Shown here: in pieces, positions 1-7,861 of the stretch
Layout of the letters: each line of letters begins with the position of its first letter
Numbering within the stretch: position 1 is the stretch's first letter
Assembly: GCF_030269645.1 (NCBI RefSeq)
Contig: NZ_BSTR01000002.1
Span: 186,001 to 250,000, forward strand
Origin: Actinokineospora sp. NBRC 105648
GTDB taxonomy: Bacteria; Actinomycetota; Actinomycetes; Mycobacteriales; Pseudonocardiaceae
Direction: 5' to 3'
DNA: 64,000 nucleotides
The notes under the pieces: generated by a model
Seen by the model: the letters and a program-made list of their open reading frames with translations, nothing else
The model's database searches: none
Told to the model about the DNA's origin: nothing
Translations under genes and position numbers: made by a program

Positions 1-204
1 CTGCGGCTGCTCGGCGCCCCACTGCTGGGTCGGCTGGTAGCCCTGAGCGGGCTGCGGGCCGGTCTGCGGGTAACCCTGAGCGGGCTGCTGACCGGTCTGC
101 GGGTACCCCTGCTGCGGGTAGCCCTGGCCGCTACCCGGCCCACCTTGCTGTTGGTACGGGTCGTTCGGCTGCCACTGGCCGCCGCCTCCGGGTGGATAGG
201 TCAC
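1..204 (-). CDS. Pro/Gln/Gly-rich protein, N-terminal part
   Basis: Only the first 68 codons are inside the window; the gene runs off the left edge. The visible part is low-complexity and rich in Gly, Pro, Gln and Tyr, with repeated QGYPQ/QPAQGY-like units. Such disordered heads precede a membrane or DUF domain in many actinobacterial membrane proteins, but the following domain is not visible here. The GTG start at 204 has a strong AGGAGGGG Shine-Dalgarno. Its GTGA overlaps the stop codon of the upstream membrane-protein gene, so the two are probably translationally coupled. Function unknown. Confidence 0.75.
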   Translation of the reverse strand, partial: MTYPPGGGGQWQPNDPYQQQGGPGSGQGYPQQGYPQTGQQPAQGYPQTGPQPAQGYQPTQQWGAEQPQ

Positions 205-677
205 GGTTCCCCTCCTGCGATCCTGCTTGCGCTCCTGCGCCCGCTCACGACGATGCCGACCGCGCCCAGCACGGCCAGCACGGAGCCGATGAGCGTGGTC
301 GTCGGTCCGGCCGCCGCGATGCCGAGCGGGCTGTCCCCGCCTCCGCCTTCGACGGTCGCACCACCGGAAACGGTTCCGCTGATTATCGCTGTGACCACGC
401 TGATCGTTGCCGAAACCCGGCGAAAACCCAGCGCGTACGCCACGACGCTCAGCGTCACCAGCGGGATGACCCCGAACCACGCGTAGAGCAGCAGCTCGAG
501 CACGTCGCCGTCGAGGAAGCCGAGCGAGGTGATCACCCCGATCACCTCGAAGCTGTCCCGCAGCACCGTCCCGGACCGCAACCACGGCAGGAACATCCCG
601 ACGACCACGAGCACCAGGCCCACCGCCGTGCAGGCGGCGGGCAGCGCCACGCGCAGCCAGGGGTTCCTTACGGACAC
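201..677 (-). CDS. Small four-TM membrane protein, unknown function
   Basis: About 158 residues with four hydrophobic segments: one right after a short basic N-terminus, two in the middle and one before a short Arg/Ser-rich tail. A Gly-rich loop lies between the third and fourth. No family is recognised with certainty; it resembles generic actinobacterial integral membrane proteins. The start is uncertain: a GTG at 677 gives a natural N-terminus (VSVRNPW...), while an in-frame GTG at 716 would add 13 residues. The stop overlaps the GTG of the next gene (GTGA), indicating a two-gene operon. Confidence 0.65.
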   Translation of the reverse strand: MSVRNPWLRVALPAACTAVGLVLVVVGMFLPWLRSGTVLRDSFEVIGVITSLGFLDGDVLELLLYAWFGVIPLVTLSVVAYALGFRRVSATISVVTAIISGTVSGGATVEGGGGDSPLGIAAAGPTTTLIGSVLAVLGAVGIVVSGRRSASRIAGGEP

Positions 678-892
678 GCCGCCAATGCTCGCAGTCCGGC
701 ACTGAGACCGGTACACCCACCCTCGTCCGGGTGACCTTCACTGTCCTCTTTCGACACCTCGGTGCACGCTGAGTTGCACCCGGTGTTTAAGTTGTCCAAG
801 TTTCTGCTGGTACGACTGGTCTGGAAGTGTCCCAAGTGGCACAGTCGAGGCGAACCGGACACGGGGCGGTCCGGACGAGGGAGGTGTGTGCG

Positions 893-2230
893 GTGAGCGC
901 ACGTCGAGGTTTGTCGCTAGCCGTCGTGGCCACCACGCTCGCGCTCGTCTCGGTGCTGGGGGCCACCACCGTCGCCGCCGCCGTACCGCCACCACCGCCC
1001 AATCCCAGTGACGCCGACCTGTCCAAGAGCCGCGCCGCGGCCGACGAGAAGGCGGGTCAGGTCGGGAAGCTGACCAACCAGCTCGCCGAGGCCGAGTCCA
1101 AGCTGATGACCCTGCAGGCCGAGGTCGAGGCCAAGATGGAGGACGCCAACAAGGCCCTCGTGGACCTGCGCACCGCCCAGGGCGTCGCCGACCGGGCCCG
1201 GGCCGACGCCGACGCCGCCCGGCACGAGTCCGACGGCGCGGGCAAGTCCGTCGACGACGCGCGCGGCAGGCTCGACGAGTTCGCCGCGGGCAGCTTCAAG
1301 CAGGGCACCACCGTCGGCTCGGTGTCGGCCTACCTGGGCGCGAAGAGCCCGGAGGACCTGCTGGCCAGGGCGCAGCTGCTCAACGCGGTCAGCGGCAGCG
1401 AGCTCGACGCCATGGAGAGCATGGAACGGGCCCGCACGCAGAAGGCCAACGCCGACTCCCGCGCCCGCGCCGCCCTGGACGTGGCCACCAAGCGGCAGGC
1501 CGAGGCCGAGGAGGCCAAGCGCACCGCCGACGCGGCCACCACCACCGCCCAGCAGGCCCAGCGCGACCAGGTCGCCCAGTCCGAGCAGCTGGAGGCCTCG
1601 CGCGCGGACTACGAGCGCCAGCTCGAACAGGCCCAGGCCGCCGTCGGCGGCCTGGAGAACCAGCGCGAGCGCTACCAGAACTGGCTGGCGGCCAAGCAGC
1701 GCGAGGACGAGGAGAACGCCCGTCGCGCCGCCGCCGCCCAGGCCGCGGCGAACAACAACAACACCGGTGGCGGTCCGGTGGCCAGGCCGCCCGCGGGCCG
1801 TCCGGCGGCGGGCCGGGCGCAGGCGGTGATCAACCGGGCGCTCTCCCAGCTCGGCGTGCAGTACGCCTGGGGCGGCGGCAACGGCAGCGGGCCCACCCGC
1901 GGCATCCGCGACGGCGGGGTCGCCGACAGCTTCGGCGACTACCAGAAGGTCGGCTTCGACTGCTCCGGGTTGATGATCTACGCCTTCGCCGCCGCCGGGG
2001 TCGACCTGCCGCACTACAGCGGCTACCAGGCCACCTCGGGCAGGCGGGTGCCGCTCGAGCAGATGGCGCCCGGCGACATGCTGTTCTGGTCCACCGGCGG
2101 CAAGATCCACCACGTGGCGCTCTACATCGGCAACGGGCAGATGATCGAGGCGCCGTACTCCGGCTCCCGGGTCCGGATCGCCCCGGTCCGCTACGGCGGG
2201 ATCGTCGCCTCCGCCACCCGGGTGCTCTAG
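893..2230 (+). CDS. NlpC/P60 peptidoglycan endopeptidase with coiled-coil head (RipA-like)
   Basis: A secreted cell-wall hydrolase of about 445 residues. It has a signal peptide ending near AAA-VPPPP, a long Ala/Glu/Arg/Gln-rich coiled coil (roughly residues 35-280), an Asn/Pro linker and a C-terminal NlpC/P60 domain. The catalytic Cys is in FDCSGLM and the His in HHVALYIG, so the active site looks intact. By family it cleaves peptide crosslinks of peptidoglycan, with the coiled coil acting as a regulatory or partner-binding arm. The GTG at 893 follows a GAGGGAGG ribosome site at 877-884; an upstream in-frame start at 827 lacks one and would precede the signal peptide. Confidence 0.9.
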   Translation: MSARRGLSLAVVATTLALVSVLGATTVAAAVPPPPPNPSDADLSKSRAAADEKAGQVGKLTNQLAEAESKLMTLQAEVEAKMEDANKALVDLRTAQGVADRARADADAARHESDGAGKSVDDARGRLDEFAAGSFKQGTTVGSVSAYLGAKSPEDLLARAQLLNAVSGSELDAMESMERARTQKANADSRARAALDVATKRQAEAEEAKRTADAATTTAQQAQRDQVAQSEQLEASRADYERQLEQAQAAVGGLENQRERYQNWLAAKQREDEENARRAAAAQAAANNNNTGGGPVARPPAGRPAAGRAQAVINRALSQLGVQYAWGGGNGSGPTRGIRDGGVADSFGDYQKVGFDCSGLMIYAFAAAGVDLPHYSGYQATSGRRVPLEQMAPGDMLFWSTGGKIHHVALYIGNGQMIEAPYSGSRVRIAPVRYGGIVASATRVL

Positions 2231-2271
2231 CCGCCCTCGCCGTCTTGACTGTGCTTACCGTGCTCGCTGGC

Positions 2272-2302
2272 TTGCTCTGACGCGCGCGTGAAGGTTTACC
2301 GT
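2272..2302 (+). promoter_or_regulatory. Candidate MerR-type promoter of the regulator-thioredoxin pair
   Basis: TTGCTC at 2272-2277 and TACCGT at 2297-2302 are separated by 19 bp, the long spacer typical of promoters controlled by MerR-family proteins. The spacer contains the perfect palindrome ACGCGCGCGT. The ATG of the MerR gene begins 7 nt after the -10 box, so the transcript is probably leaderless. Self-regulation is inferred. Confidence 0.45.
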
Positions 2303-2309
2303 CGGCGGC

Positions 2310-2705
2310 ATGCGGATCGGTGAGCTCGCCAAGCGCGTCGGGACGACCACGCGGGCGCTGCGGTTCTACGAGGACCAGGGCCTGCTGGCGGCGCGGCGCG
2401 CGGCGAACGGGTACCGGGAGTACGACGAGGACGACCTGCGGCTGGTCAGCGAGATCCAGGCGCTGCAGGCGGTCGGGCTGTCCCTGGACGACACCCGGCC
2501 GTTCGTCGAGTGCCTGCGCGCGGGGAACCCGGCGGGCGACGCGTGCGCCGATTCGATCGAGGTCTACCGGCGCAAGCTGGCCGAGGTGGACGCCTGCCTG
2601 GAGCGGCTGGGAACGGTGCGCTCGGGGCTGCTGGCGAAGCTGGCGCGGGCGATGGCCCGCGACCCGGGGACCTGTGGTGTGCCCGAAACGACTGAGGAGC
2701 GTTGA
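2310..2705 (+). CDS. MerR family transcriptional regulator
   Basis: 131 residues. The N-terminal winged helix is typical (MRIGELAKRVG, RFYEDQGLL, NGYREYDEDDL) and a C-terminal helix forms the dimer coiled coil. Four cysteines (C68, C79, C96, C122) lie outside the DNA-binding domain and could sense a metal or thiol stress; this is inference. The stop overlaps the ATG of the thioredoxin gene (TGATG), so the two are co-translated and the regulator probably controls a redox response. The ATG at 2310 is 7 nt from a -10 box. Confidence 0.88.
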   Translation: MRIGELAKRVGTTTRALRFYEDQGLLAARRAANGYREYDEDDLRLVSEIQALQAVGLSLDDTRPFVECLRAGNPAGDACADSIEVYRRKLAEVDACLERLGTVRSGLLAKLARAMARDPGTCGVPETTEER

Positions 2706-3043
2706 TGGCTGTTGTGTCGGCCCTGCGAGTGGTCACCGATGACACCTTCGAGCAGGAGGTGCTGCGCGCCGGGGAGCCGGTGCTGGTGGACTTCTGGGCG
2801 CAGTGGTGCCCGCCGTGCCACATGATCGCCCCGGTGCTGGCCGAGATCGCCGAGGAGCTGGCGGGCTCGCTGACCGTGGTGAAGGTGAACACCGACGAGA
2901 ACCCCGGGGTGGGGCGGGACTACCAGGTGATGTCGCTGCCGACGCTGATGCTCTTCCGCGGCGGCGTGCCGGTGCGGTCGTTCGTGGGCGCGCGCCCGAA
3001 GGCGCGGCTGCTGTCCGAACTGGACGACGCGCTGCGCGGCTGA
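2705..3043 (+). CDS. Thioredoxin, WCPPC active site
   Basis: 112 residues, the usual thioredoxin size. The active site is WCPPC (34-38) instead of the canonical WCGPC, after the strand VLVDFWAQ, and the cis-proline lies in MSLPTLML. It is expected to be a cytoplasmic disulfide reductase. The second proline at the variable position tends to alter redox potential and partner range in this family. The start is the ATG overlapping the MerR stop. The pairing suggests regulated, stress-responsive expression rather than housekeeping TrxA. Confidence 0.92.
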   Translation: MAVVSALRVVTDDTFEQEVLRAGEPVLVDFWAQWCPPCHMIAPVLAEIAEELAGSLTVVKVNTDENPGVGRDYQVMSLPTLMLFRGGVPVRSFVGARPKARLLSELDDALRG

Positions 3044-3084
3044 CGGTCCGCGCAACCGGCCCGCTCGCGCTGCTCGGGCGCTGG

Positions 3085-4200
3085 TCAGCGCGAGCGCGGC
3101 GGGGTGGTGCGGGTGAGCTGGGTCAGGAAGTCGGCGTTGTTCTCGGTCTTGCGCAGCCCGTCGAGCAGGGTGTCGATCGCGTTGTCCCGGCTGGTCAGCA
3201 CCCGGCGCAGGGTCTGTACGGCGGCCAGCTCCTTTGTGGACACCAGCAGCTCCTCCTTGCGGGTGCCGGTCTGCGCGACGTCCACGGCCGGGAACACCCG
3301 GCGCTCGGCGGCGCGGCGGTCCAGCCGCAGCTCGGCGTTGCCGGTGCCCTTGAACTCCTCGAAGATCACCGAGTCGCCCGCCGAGCCGGTCTCGACCAGC
3401 GCGGTGGCGATGATGGTCAGCGAGCCGCCGCCGTCGACGTTGCGCGCGGCGCCGAGCAGGCGCTTGGGCGGCAGCAGGGCCGAGGAGTCGATGCCGCCGG
3501 AGAGCACCCGGCCGGAGGCGGGCGCGGCCAGGTTGTAGGCGCGGCCGAGCCGGGTGAGCGAGTCGAGCAGGACCACGACGTCGCGGCCGCTCTCCACCAG
3601 GCGCTTGGCGCGCTCGATGGCCAGCTCGGCGAGCGAGGTGTGCTCGTGCGGCGGGCGGTCGAAGGTGGCCGCGATCACCTCGCCGGGGACCGAGCGGGAC
3701 AGCTCGGTGACCTCCTCCGGGCGCTCGCCGACCAGGACGAGCATCAGGTGGCACTCGGGGTGGTTCTTGCTGATGCCGTGCGCGAAGTCCTGCAGCACGG
3801 TGGTCTTGCCCGCCTTGGGCGGGGCGACGACGAGCGCGCGCTGGCCCTTGCCGATGGGCATGAGCAGGTCGGTGACCCGGGCGGTCAGCGCGTGCGGCTC
3901 GGTCTCCATCCGCAGCCGCTCGTTGGGGTAGAGCGAGGTGAGCTCGGTGAAGGCGGGCCGGGCGGCGGAGTGCCGCGGGTCCTGGCCGTTGACGGTGTCG
4001 ACCTGGGTCAGCGCGGGCAGCCGCTTGCTGTCCTCGCGGTCGGTGGTGCGGGCCTGGCCGCTGATGGTGTCGCCGCGGCGCAGGCCGTGCGAGCGGATCA
4101 GGGACTGGGGGACCGAGACGTCGTCCGGGCCGGGCAGGTAGCCGTCGGCCCGCAGGACGGCCTGGTGGTGGGCGATATCGAGGATACCGTTGATGTGCAT
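3085..4200 (-). CDS. Short Rho-type hexameric helicase paralogue
   Basis: 371 residues. The whole Rho motor is present: P-loop APPKAGKTT, Walker B VVVLLDSLTRLGRAY, the Q-loop region LSGGIDSSALLPPKR, and the R-loop/catalytic region EEFKGTGNAELRLDRR ending in TGTRKEELL. In contrast, the N-terminal helical Rho_N domain is absent, as is the long basic insert of actinobacterial Rho. The cold-shock domain is short, and HQAVL stands where E. coli Rho has the RNA-binding RNP1 motif GFGFL. It is probably an accessory Rho with altered nucleic-acid loading, not the main terminator. ATG at 4200 with an AAGGA site. Convergent with the thioredoxin gene. Confidence 0.85.
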   Translation of the reverse strand: MHINGILDIAHHQAVLRADGYLPGPDDVSVPQSLIRSHGLRRGDTISGQARTTDREDSKRLPALTQVDTVNGQDPRHSAARPAFTELTSLYPNERLRMETEPHALTARVTDLLMPIGKGQRALVVAPPKAGKTTVLQDFAHGISKNHPECHLMLVLVGERPEEVTELSRSVPGEVIAATFDRPPHEHTSLAELAIERAKRLVESGRDVVVLLDSLTRLGRAYNLAAPASGRVLSGGIDSSALLPPKRLLGAARNVDGGGSLTIIATALVETGSAGDSVIFEEFKGTGNAELRLDRRAAERRVFPAVDVAQTGTRKEELLVSTKELAAVQTLRRVLTSRDNAIDTLLDGLRKTENNADFLTQLTRTTPPRSR

Positions 4201-4432
4201 GCGAGATCCTTAGGAGAGCGCGCCGCGAGCGGCGAGCGGGAAGGGTGCGCGCGTGGACTCGGCCATCACGCGGGGAATCTCCTGGGGGGCACGTGTGCCT
4301 GCATCCATCAGGAGGAGACAGCCCGAGGATACCGACCGGCGCGCGTCGGCGCAACCGGGACCCGCCGGGCGGCTTTGTCCCCGCTCTCGGCGTGGTCCAG
4401 TGGTTCCGGGTCGGGTCGTGCGGCCGGTGTTG

Positions 4433-4494
4433 AATTGTTCAACAATTGAATGATTCACTTGTCCAACAGTTCTATCGTTGAACAATTCTATCGT
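4433..4494. promoter_or_regulatory. AT-rich repeated operator-like cluster upstream of the Rho paralogue
   Basis: In the 436-bp gene-free stretch 4201-4636 lies an island of low GC. It holds a perfect 15-bp palindrome AATTGTTCAACAATT (4433-4447), a near copy of its core TTGTCCAACA (4459-4468), and an inverted copy GTTGAACAATT (4477-4487) flanked by direct repeats TTCTATCG (4470-4477 and 4487-4494). On the minus strand TTCGAC and TAGAAC, 18 bp apart, could form a promoter for the Rho gene about 270 bp downstream. Binding of a dimeric repressor is inferred. The remaining leader (4201-4430) shows nothing recognisable. Confidence 0.5.
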
Positions 4495-4636
4495 CGAAGG
4501 ATTGACAACTCGCGTTCGCTGGACCGGGTTCCACTGTGGACTGCGAAGGCGGGTGGAGTGCTGCACGCGTTGTGGGACAGGGGGTTGACGGTGGGGTCCA
4601 GTGTGGAGTGCGGTCTCCCGAAGTGGCCCTGGGGGC

Positions 4637-4996
4637 TCACGCCATGGCACGCGCCGCGGGGTCGATCGGCCGCTCGCACGCCATCCCGGCCGGGAAGCCG
4701 ATCACCAGGGGACCGGGGTGGATCACCCGGGGCCGTTGGGCGGCTGTCGGGACCTGCGAGTCCAGCTCCAGCGGGGACGCGCACCGGTCGGCCTCGCCGG
4801 ACGACGCCGTCGAGGGCCGGGCGGGCGGCGGCAGGACCGGGCGGGCGCTGACCGGTGCGGGGTCGCCGCTCTCCGGCGGTGCCTCCGTGACCCCGGTGAG
4901 GGTCCACGGGTGTGGCTCGGGCGTGTTCGAGACCAGGACCGTCGTGCAGACGGCCAAGACCGCGACCGCGCCCAACGCACTGCTGCGTGGCCGCAT
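4637..4996 (-). CDS. Small secreted or membrane-anchored protein, unknown function
   Basis: 119 residues. A basic start (MRPRSS) is followed by one hydrophobic segment (about residues 8-24), indicating a signal peptide or N-terminal anchor. The mature part is rich in Pro, Ala, Ser and Glu, with two Cys residues (in DRCAS and MACER) that could form a disulfide. No family recognised. The ATG at 4996 is preceded by AAGGGGAG at proper distance. Divergent from the GrpB-like gene. Confidence 0.65.
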   Translation of the reverse strand: MRPRSSALGAVAVLAVCTTVLVSNTPEPHPWTLTGVTEAPPESGDPAPVSARPVLPPPARPSTASSGEADRCASPLELDSQVPTAAQRPRVIHPGPLVIGFPAGMACERPIDPAARAMA

Positions 4997-5134
4997 GGCA
5001 TCTCCCCTTGCGCGGCGTGGCGGATGTCGGCGGGTGCCAGTACACCGCGCCGCGCGCGGGAGCGGATGACGGCACTTCGGGGGACACCGGATGGCTGATA
5101 TGTTGGCCTGCTGCCTTGGAGGAGGAGCACAACC

Positions 5135-5692
5135 GTGGCCATCAGCGACGACGAACTGCGTGACGTGATCATCGGGGACCTGGCGCCGCTCACCGCGCCC
5201 ATCGCCCTGTCCGACCCGGACCCGCGCTGGCCAGACCTGTTCGCCCGCGAACGTGAACGGGTGTACGACATCCTCGGCCCGGTGGTGCTGCGCCTGGAGC
5301 ACGTCGGGTCCACCTCGGTGCCCGGCCTGGCCGCCAAGCCGATCATCGACCTGCTGCTCGTGGTGCCCGACTCGGCCGACGAGCCCGCCTACGCGGCACC
5401 GCTGGAGCGGGCCGGGTACGTGCTGCGCGTGCGCGAGCCGGACTGGTTCGAGCACCGGCTGCTCAAGGGCCCCGACACCGACATCAACCTGCACGTGTTC
5501 AGCGCGGGCTGCCCCGAGGTCGACCGCATGCTCGCCTTCCGCGACTGGCTGCGCGCCCACGACGACGACCGCGAGCTCTACGAGCGGACCAAGCGCGAAC
5601 TCGCGTCCCAGGACTGGAAGTTCGTGCAGAACTACGCCGACGCCAAGACCGCGGTGGTGCGGGAGATCATGGCCCGGGCGAGCGCCGGCTGA
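5135..5692 (+). CDS. GrpB/UPF0157 family nucleotidyltransferase-fold protein
   Basis: 185 residues, full length for the family. It carries the family signature VLRLEHVGSTSVPGLAAKPIIDLLL, in which GSTSVPGL and the Asp of PIID correspond to the nucleotidyltransferase core. The exact reaction of GrpB-like proteins is not established; the fold suggests transfer of a nucleotide group. The GTG start at 5135 has a strong GGAGGAGGAG site. It ends at a bidirectional hairpin terminator shared with the convergent S9 peptidase gene. Confidence 0.88.
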   Translation: MAISDDELRDVIIGDLAPLTAPIALSDPDPRWPDLFARERERVYDILGPVVLRLEHVGSTSVPGLAAKPIIDLLLVVPDSADEPAYAAPLERAGYVLRVREPDWFEHRLLKGPDTDINLHVFSAGCPEVDRMLAFRDWLRAHDDDRELYERTKRELASQDWKFVQNYADAKTAVVREIMARASAG

Positions 5693-5694
5693 TC

Positions 5695-5723
5695 GTGGTG
5701 CCCCCGCGCGGCGGGGGCACCAC
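5695..5723. terminator. Bidirectional hairpin terminator
   Basis: A perfect 13-bp GC-rich stem (GTGGTGCCCCCGC with its complement, 3-nt loop) sits between the convergent GrpB-like and S9 peptidase genes. No U-tract follows, as is common for actinomycete terminators. Confidence 0.8.
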
Positions 5724-5728
5724 CCGGG

Positions 5729-7771
5729 TCAGCCCAACAGGTCCGGCCGGTGCCACTGCTCGCCCAGCACGTGCTGGGCGAGGAAGGCCAGCACGGTGGC
5801 GTACCAGACCCGGATGTTGTTGGGGCGCAGGATGAAGTGGTTCTCGTCCGGGAAGTAGAGGAACCGGTGCGGCCCCGAGTCGCGCTCGGCCCGGGAGCAC
5901 AGGTCCCACCAGGCGCGCATCGCCTCGTTGATCGGGACCCGGAAGTCGCGGGCGCCGTGGATCAGCAGCACCGGGGTCCGCACCGCGTCGGCGTGCCGGT
6001 GCGGGGAGTTGGCCTCGGCCAGCGCCGGGGTCATCTCGCGGCGGAAGTCGGCGGCCAGGTCGGCGGTGTCGGTCGAGTTGTCCAGGTCCCACACCGAGGC
6101 GTGCGCGACGACGGCGCGGAACCGGTCGGTGCGGCCCGCGATCCAGTTCGCCATGTAGCCGCCGAAGGACCCGCCCATGGCCGCGGTGCGGGTGGCGTCG
6201 ACGTCGGCGCGGTCGACCGCCGCGTCGGTGATCGACATCAGGTCGGTGTACGGGGTGCCGCCCCAGGCGCCCCAGCCGCGCCGGACGAACTCGACGCCGT
6301 ACCCGGTGGACAGGGCCGGGTCGGGCATCAGCACGGCGTAGCCGCGGGCCACCGCGATCCACGGGTTCCACCGCCACGACCAAGCGTTGCGCGAGAGCAC
6401 CGGCCCGCCGTGGATCCACAGCAGCAGCGGGGCGGGGGAGTCGGGGGAGGCCTCGGCGGGCAGCGTCAACCACGCGCGCAACGGGGTGCCGTCGGTGGCC
6501 GTGGTGGTCACCTCGTCCAGGCGGCCGCGCACCGGCGGGTGCAGGCCGAGGGCCTCGGCGGGGCCGGGGACCGGACGGAAAGCACCGTCCGCCAAGGATA
6601 TTCGCACCGGCGCGGGTGGACTGTCTATTGTGGAACGCAGGGCGTGCACCCACCGGCCGTCCGGCGACACCTGGGCGTCGGTGTAGGCGCCGTCGTCCGG
6701 GGTGAGCCGGGTCGGCGCGCCGGTGGCCACCTCGACCCGCCACAGCGGCGACCGGCCGTTGTCGTCGGCGACCACCACCAGCGCGGCCCCGTCCGGCGTC
6801 CACCGGATCGAGTGCGGCCAGCGGTCCCAGGCGGGCGTCAGGTGGCGGACCGGGCCGCCCGCCAGCGGGACCAGCCCGAGCCAGCGGTCACCGGGGTCGC
6901 GCGGGTCCTTGCGCCGGACCACCACCACCGCGACCGACGACCCGTCCGGGCTCACCCGCGGCCCCTCGTACTCGTGGTCGGCGTCGTCGGCCAGCGTCCG
7001 CCGGGCGCCCGTGGCCACGTCGATCGCCACGACGGTGTGCCGCTGCGCCCCGCCGGGCTCGCCGACCGCCCAGGTCGCCACGACCGCGGTGCCGTCCGGG
7101 GTGATGTCCCACGCGCTGTCCGGGCCCAGCGCCCGGCCCACGTGCCCGGTCAGGTCGCGCACCGTGCTTTCCGCGCCCGCTGCGCCATCCGTGCCCGCCT
7201 CGGTGACCAGCAGCCGGGTGCGGTCTGGGCCGAGGTCGCGGTCCCAGTGCCGCACCGGGAACCCCTCGTGCAGGATCGCGCTGACGGTCGCGTCCGCCCG
7301 GCGGGCCCGCAGCGCGGCGTCGGCCTCGAGTGAGTCGGCCGAGGGCAGCAGGTCCGAGCCGAAGACGACCGTCCCGGTCGCACTGACCACCGCGGACCGC
7401 ACGCCGTTCGGGGCCGTCGCGACCACCCGCGCGTCACCGCCCGCGGCGGGCTGCACCCAGAGTGAGGTGGCCTCGTCCGCGCCCGGCTCGGCGCGGTCGG
7501 AGACGAACAGGAGATCACCGGATGGGGTGAACCCCGCACCGGATTCGCCCTCGGCGCCGCGGGTCAGCCGCCGCGCCGGGCGCGTGCCCGCCGGGTCGAC
7601 CTCCCACAGCGCCCGCTGGTAGCGGGTCCCGGTGTGGTCGGGCACCGCCACCCCGACGACGAGTCTGCGCCCGTCCGGGGCCTGCCACAGCCCGGCGACC
7701 TGGGGCGCGCCGATGGCGGCGTCGAGGTCGGCGAGGGGACCGGCGGCGGGGCTGCCCGCGTCGATGATCAC
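5729..7771 (-). CDS. S9 family prolyl oligopeptidase/acylaminoacyl-peptidase
   Basis: 680 residues in two parts: an N-terminal seven-bladed beta-propeller (to about residue 410) with repeated VSPDGSSV/WTPDGAAL-like blade motifs, and a C-terminal alpha/beta-hydrolase. The nucleophile is the Ser of GGSFGGYM, the acid is in HGARDFRVP and the His is in DENHF, so the triad is complete. No signal peptide is seen; the enzyme is expected to be cytoplasmic and to trim short peptides. The GTG at 7771 lies 6 nt after TATAAG on the same strand, so the message is probably leaderless. A second S9 enzyme lies at 45310-47244. Confidence 0.92.
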   Translation of the reverse strand: MIIDAGSPAAGPLADLDAAIGAPQVAGLWQAPDGRRLVVGVAVPDHTGTRYQRALWEVDPAGTRPARRLTRGAEGESGAGFTPSGDLLFVSDRAEPGADEATSLWVQPAAGGDARVVATAPNGVRSAVVSATGTVVFGSDLLPSADSLEADAALRARRADATVSAILHEGFPVRHWDRDLGPDRTRLLVTEAGTDGAAGAESTVRDLTGHVGRALGPDSAWDITPDGTAVVATWAVGEPGGAQRHTVVAIDVATGARRTLADDADHEYEGPRVSPDGSSVAVVVVRRKDPRDPGDRWLGLVPLAGGPVRHLTPAWDRWPHSIRWTPDGAALVVVADDNGRSPLWRVEVATGAPTRLTPDDGAYTDAQVSPDGRWVHALRSTIDSPPAPVRISLADGAFRPVPGPAEALGLHPPVRGRLDEVTTTATDGTPLRAWLTLPAEASPDSPAPLLLWIHGGPVLSRNAWSWRWNPWIAVARGYAVLMPDPALSTGYGVEFVRRGWGAWGGTPYTDLMSITDAAVDRADVDATRTAAMGGSFGGYMANWIAGRTDRFRAVVAHASVWDLDNSTDTADLAADFRREMTPALAEANSPHRHADAVRTPVLLIHGARDFRVPINEAMRAWWDLCSRAERDSGPHRFLYFPDENHFILRPNNIRVWYATVLAFLAQHVLGEQWHRPDLLG

Positions 7772-7777
7772 CGCCCT

Positions 7778-7823
7778 CTTATACCGAACGGGTTGACCTG
7801 GTGCGCGCTCCAGGGCCTAGCGT
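7778..7823. promoter_or_regulatory. Divergent promoters for S9 peptidase and SDR genes
   Basis: On the minus strand TATAAG (7783-7778) is 6 nt before the peptidase GTG. On the plus strand TTGACC (7793-7798) and TAGCGT (7818-7823) are 19 bp apart, close to the actinomycete vegetative consensus, and precede the SDR gene by about 40 nt. Confidence 0.6.
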
Positions 7824-7861
7824 CGCGACGCGTACCAACCAGAGGGATTCCGGGGGCTTTC

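Noticed and set aside
2564-4354. 596-codon frame on the minus strand over the MerR, thioredoxin and rho-like genes
   Set aside because: Arg/Pro/Ala-rich composition and no domain; it is the shadow of real genes in other frames.
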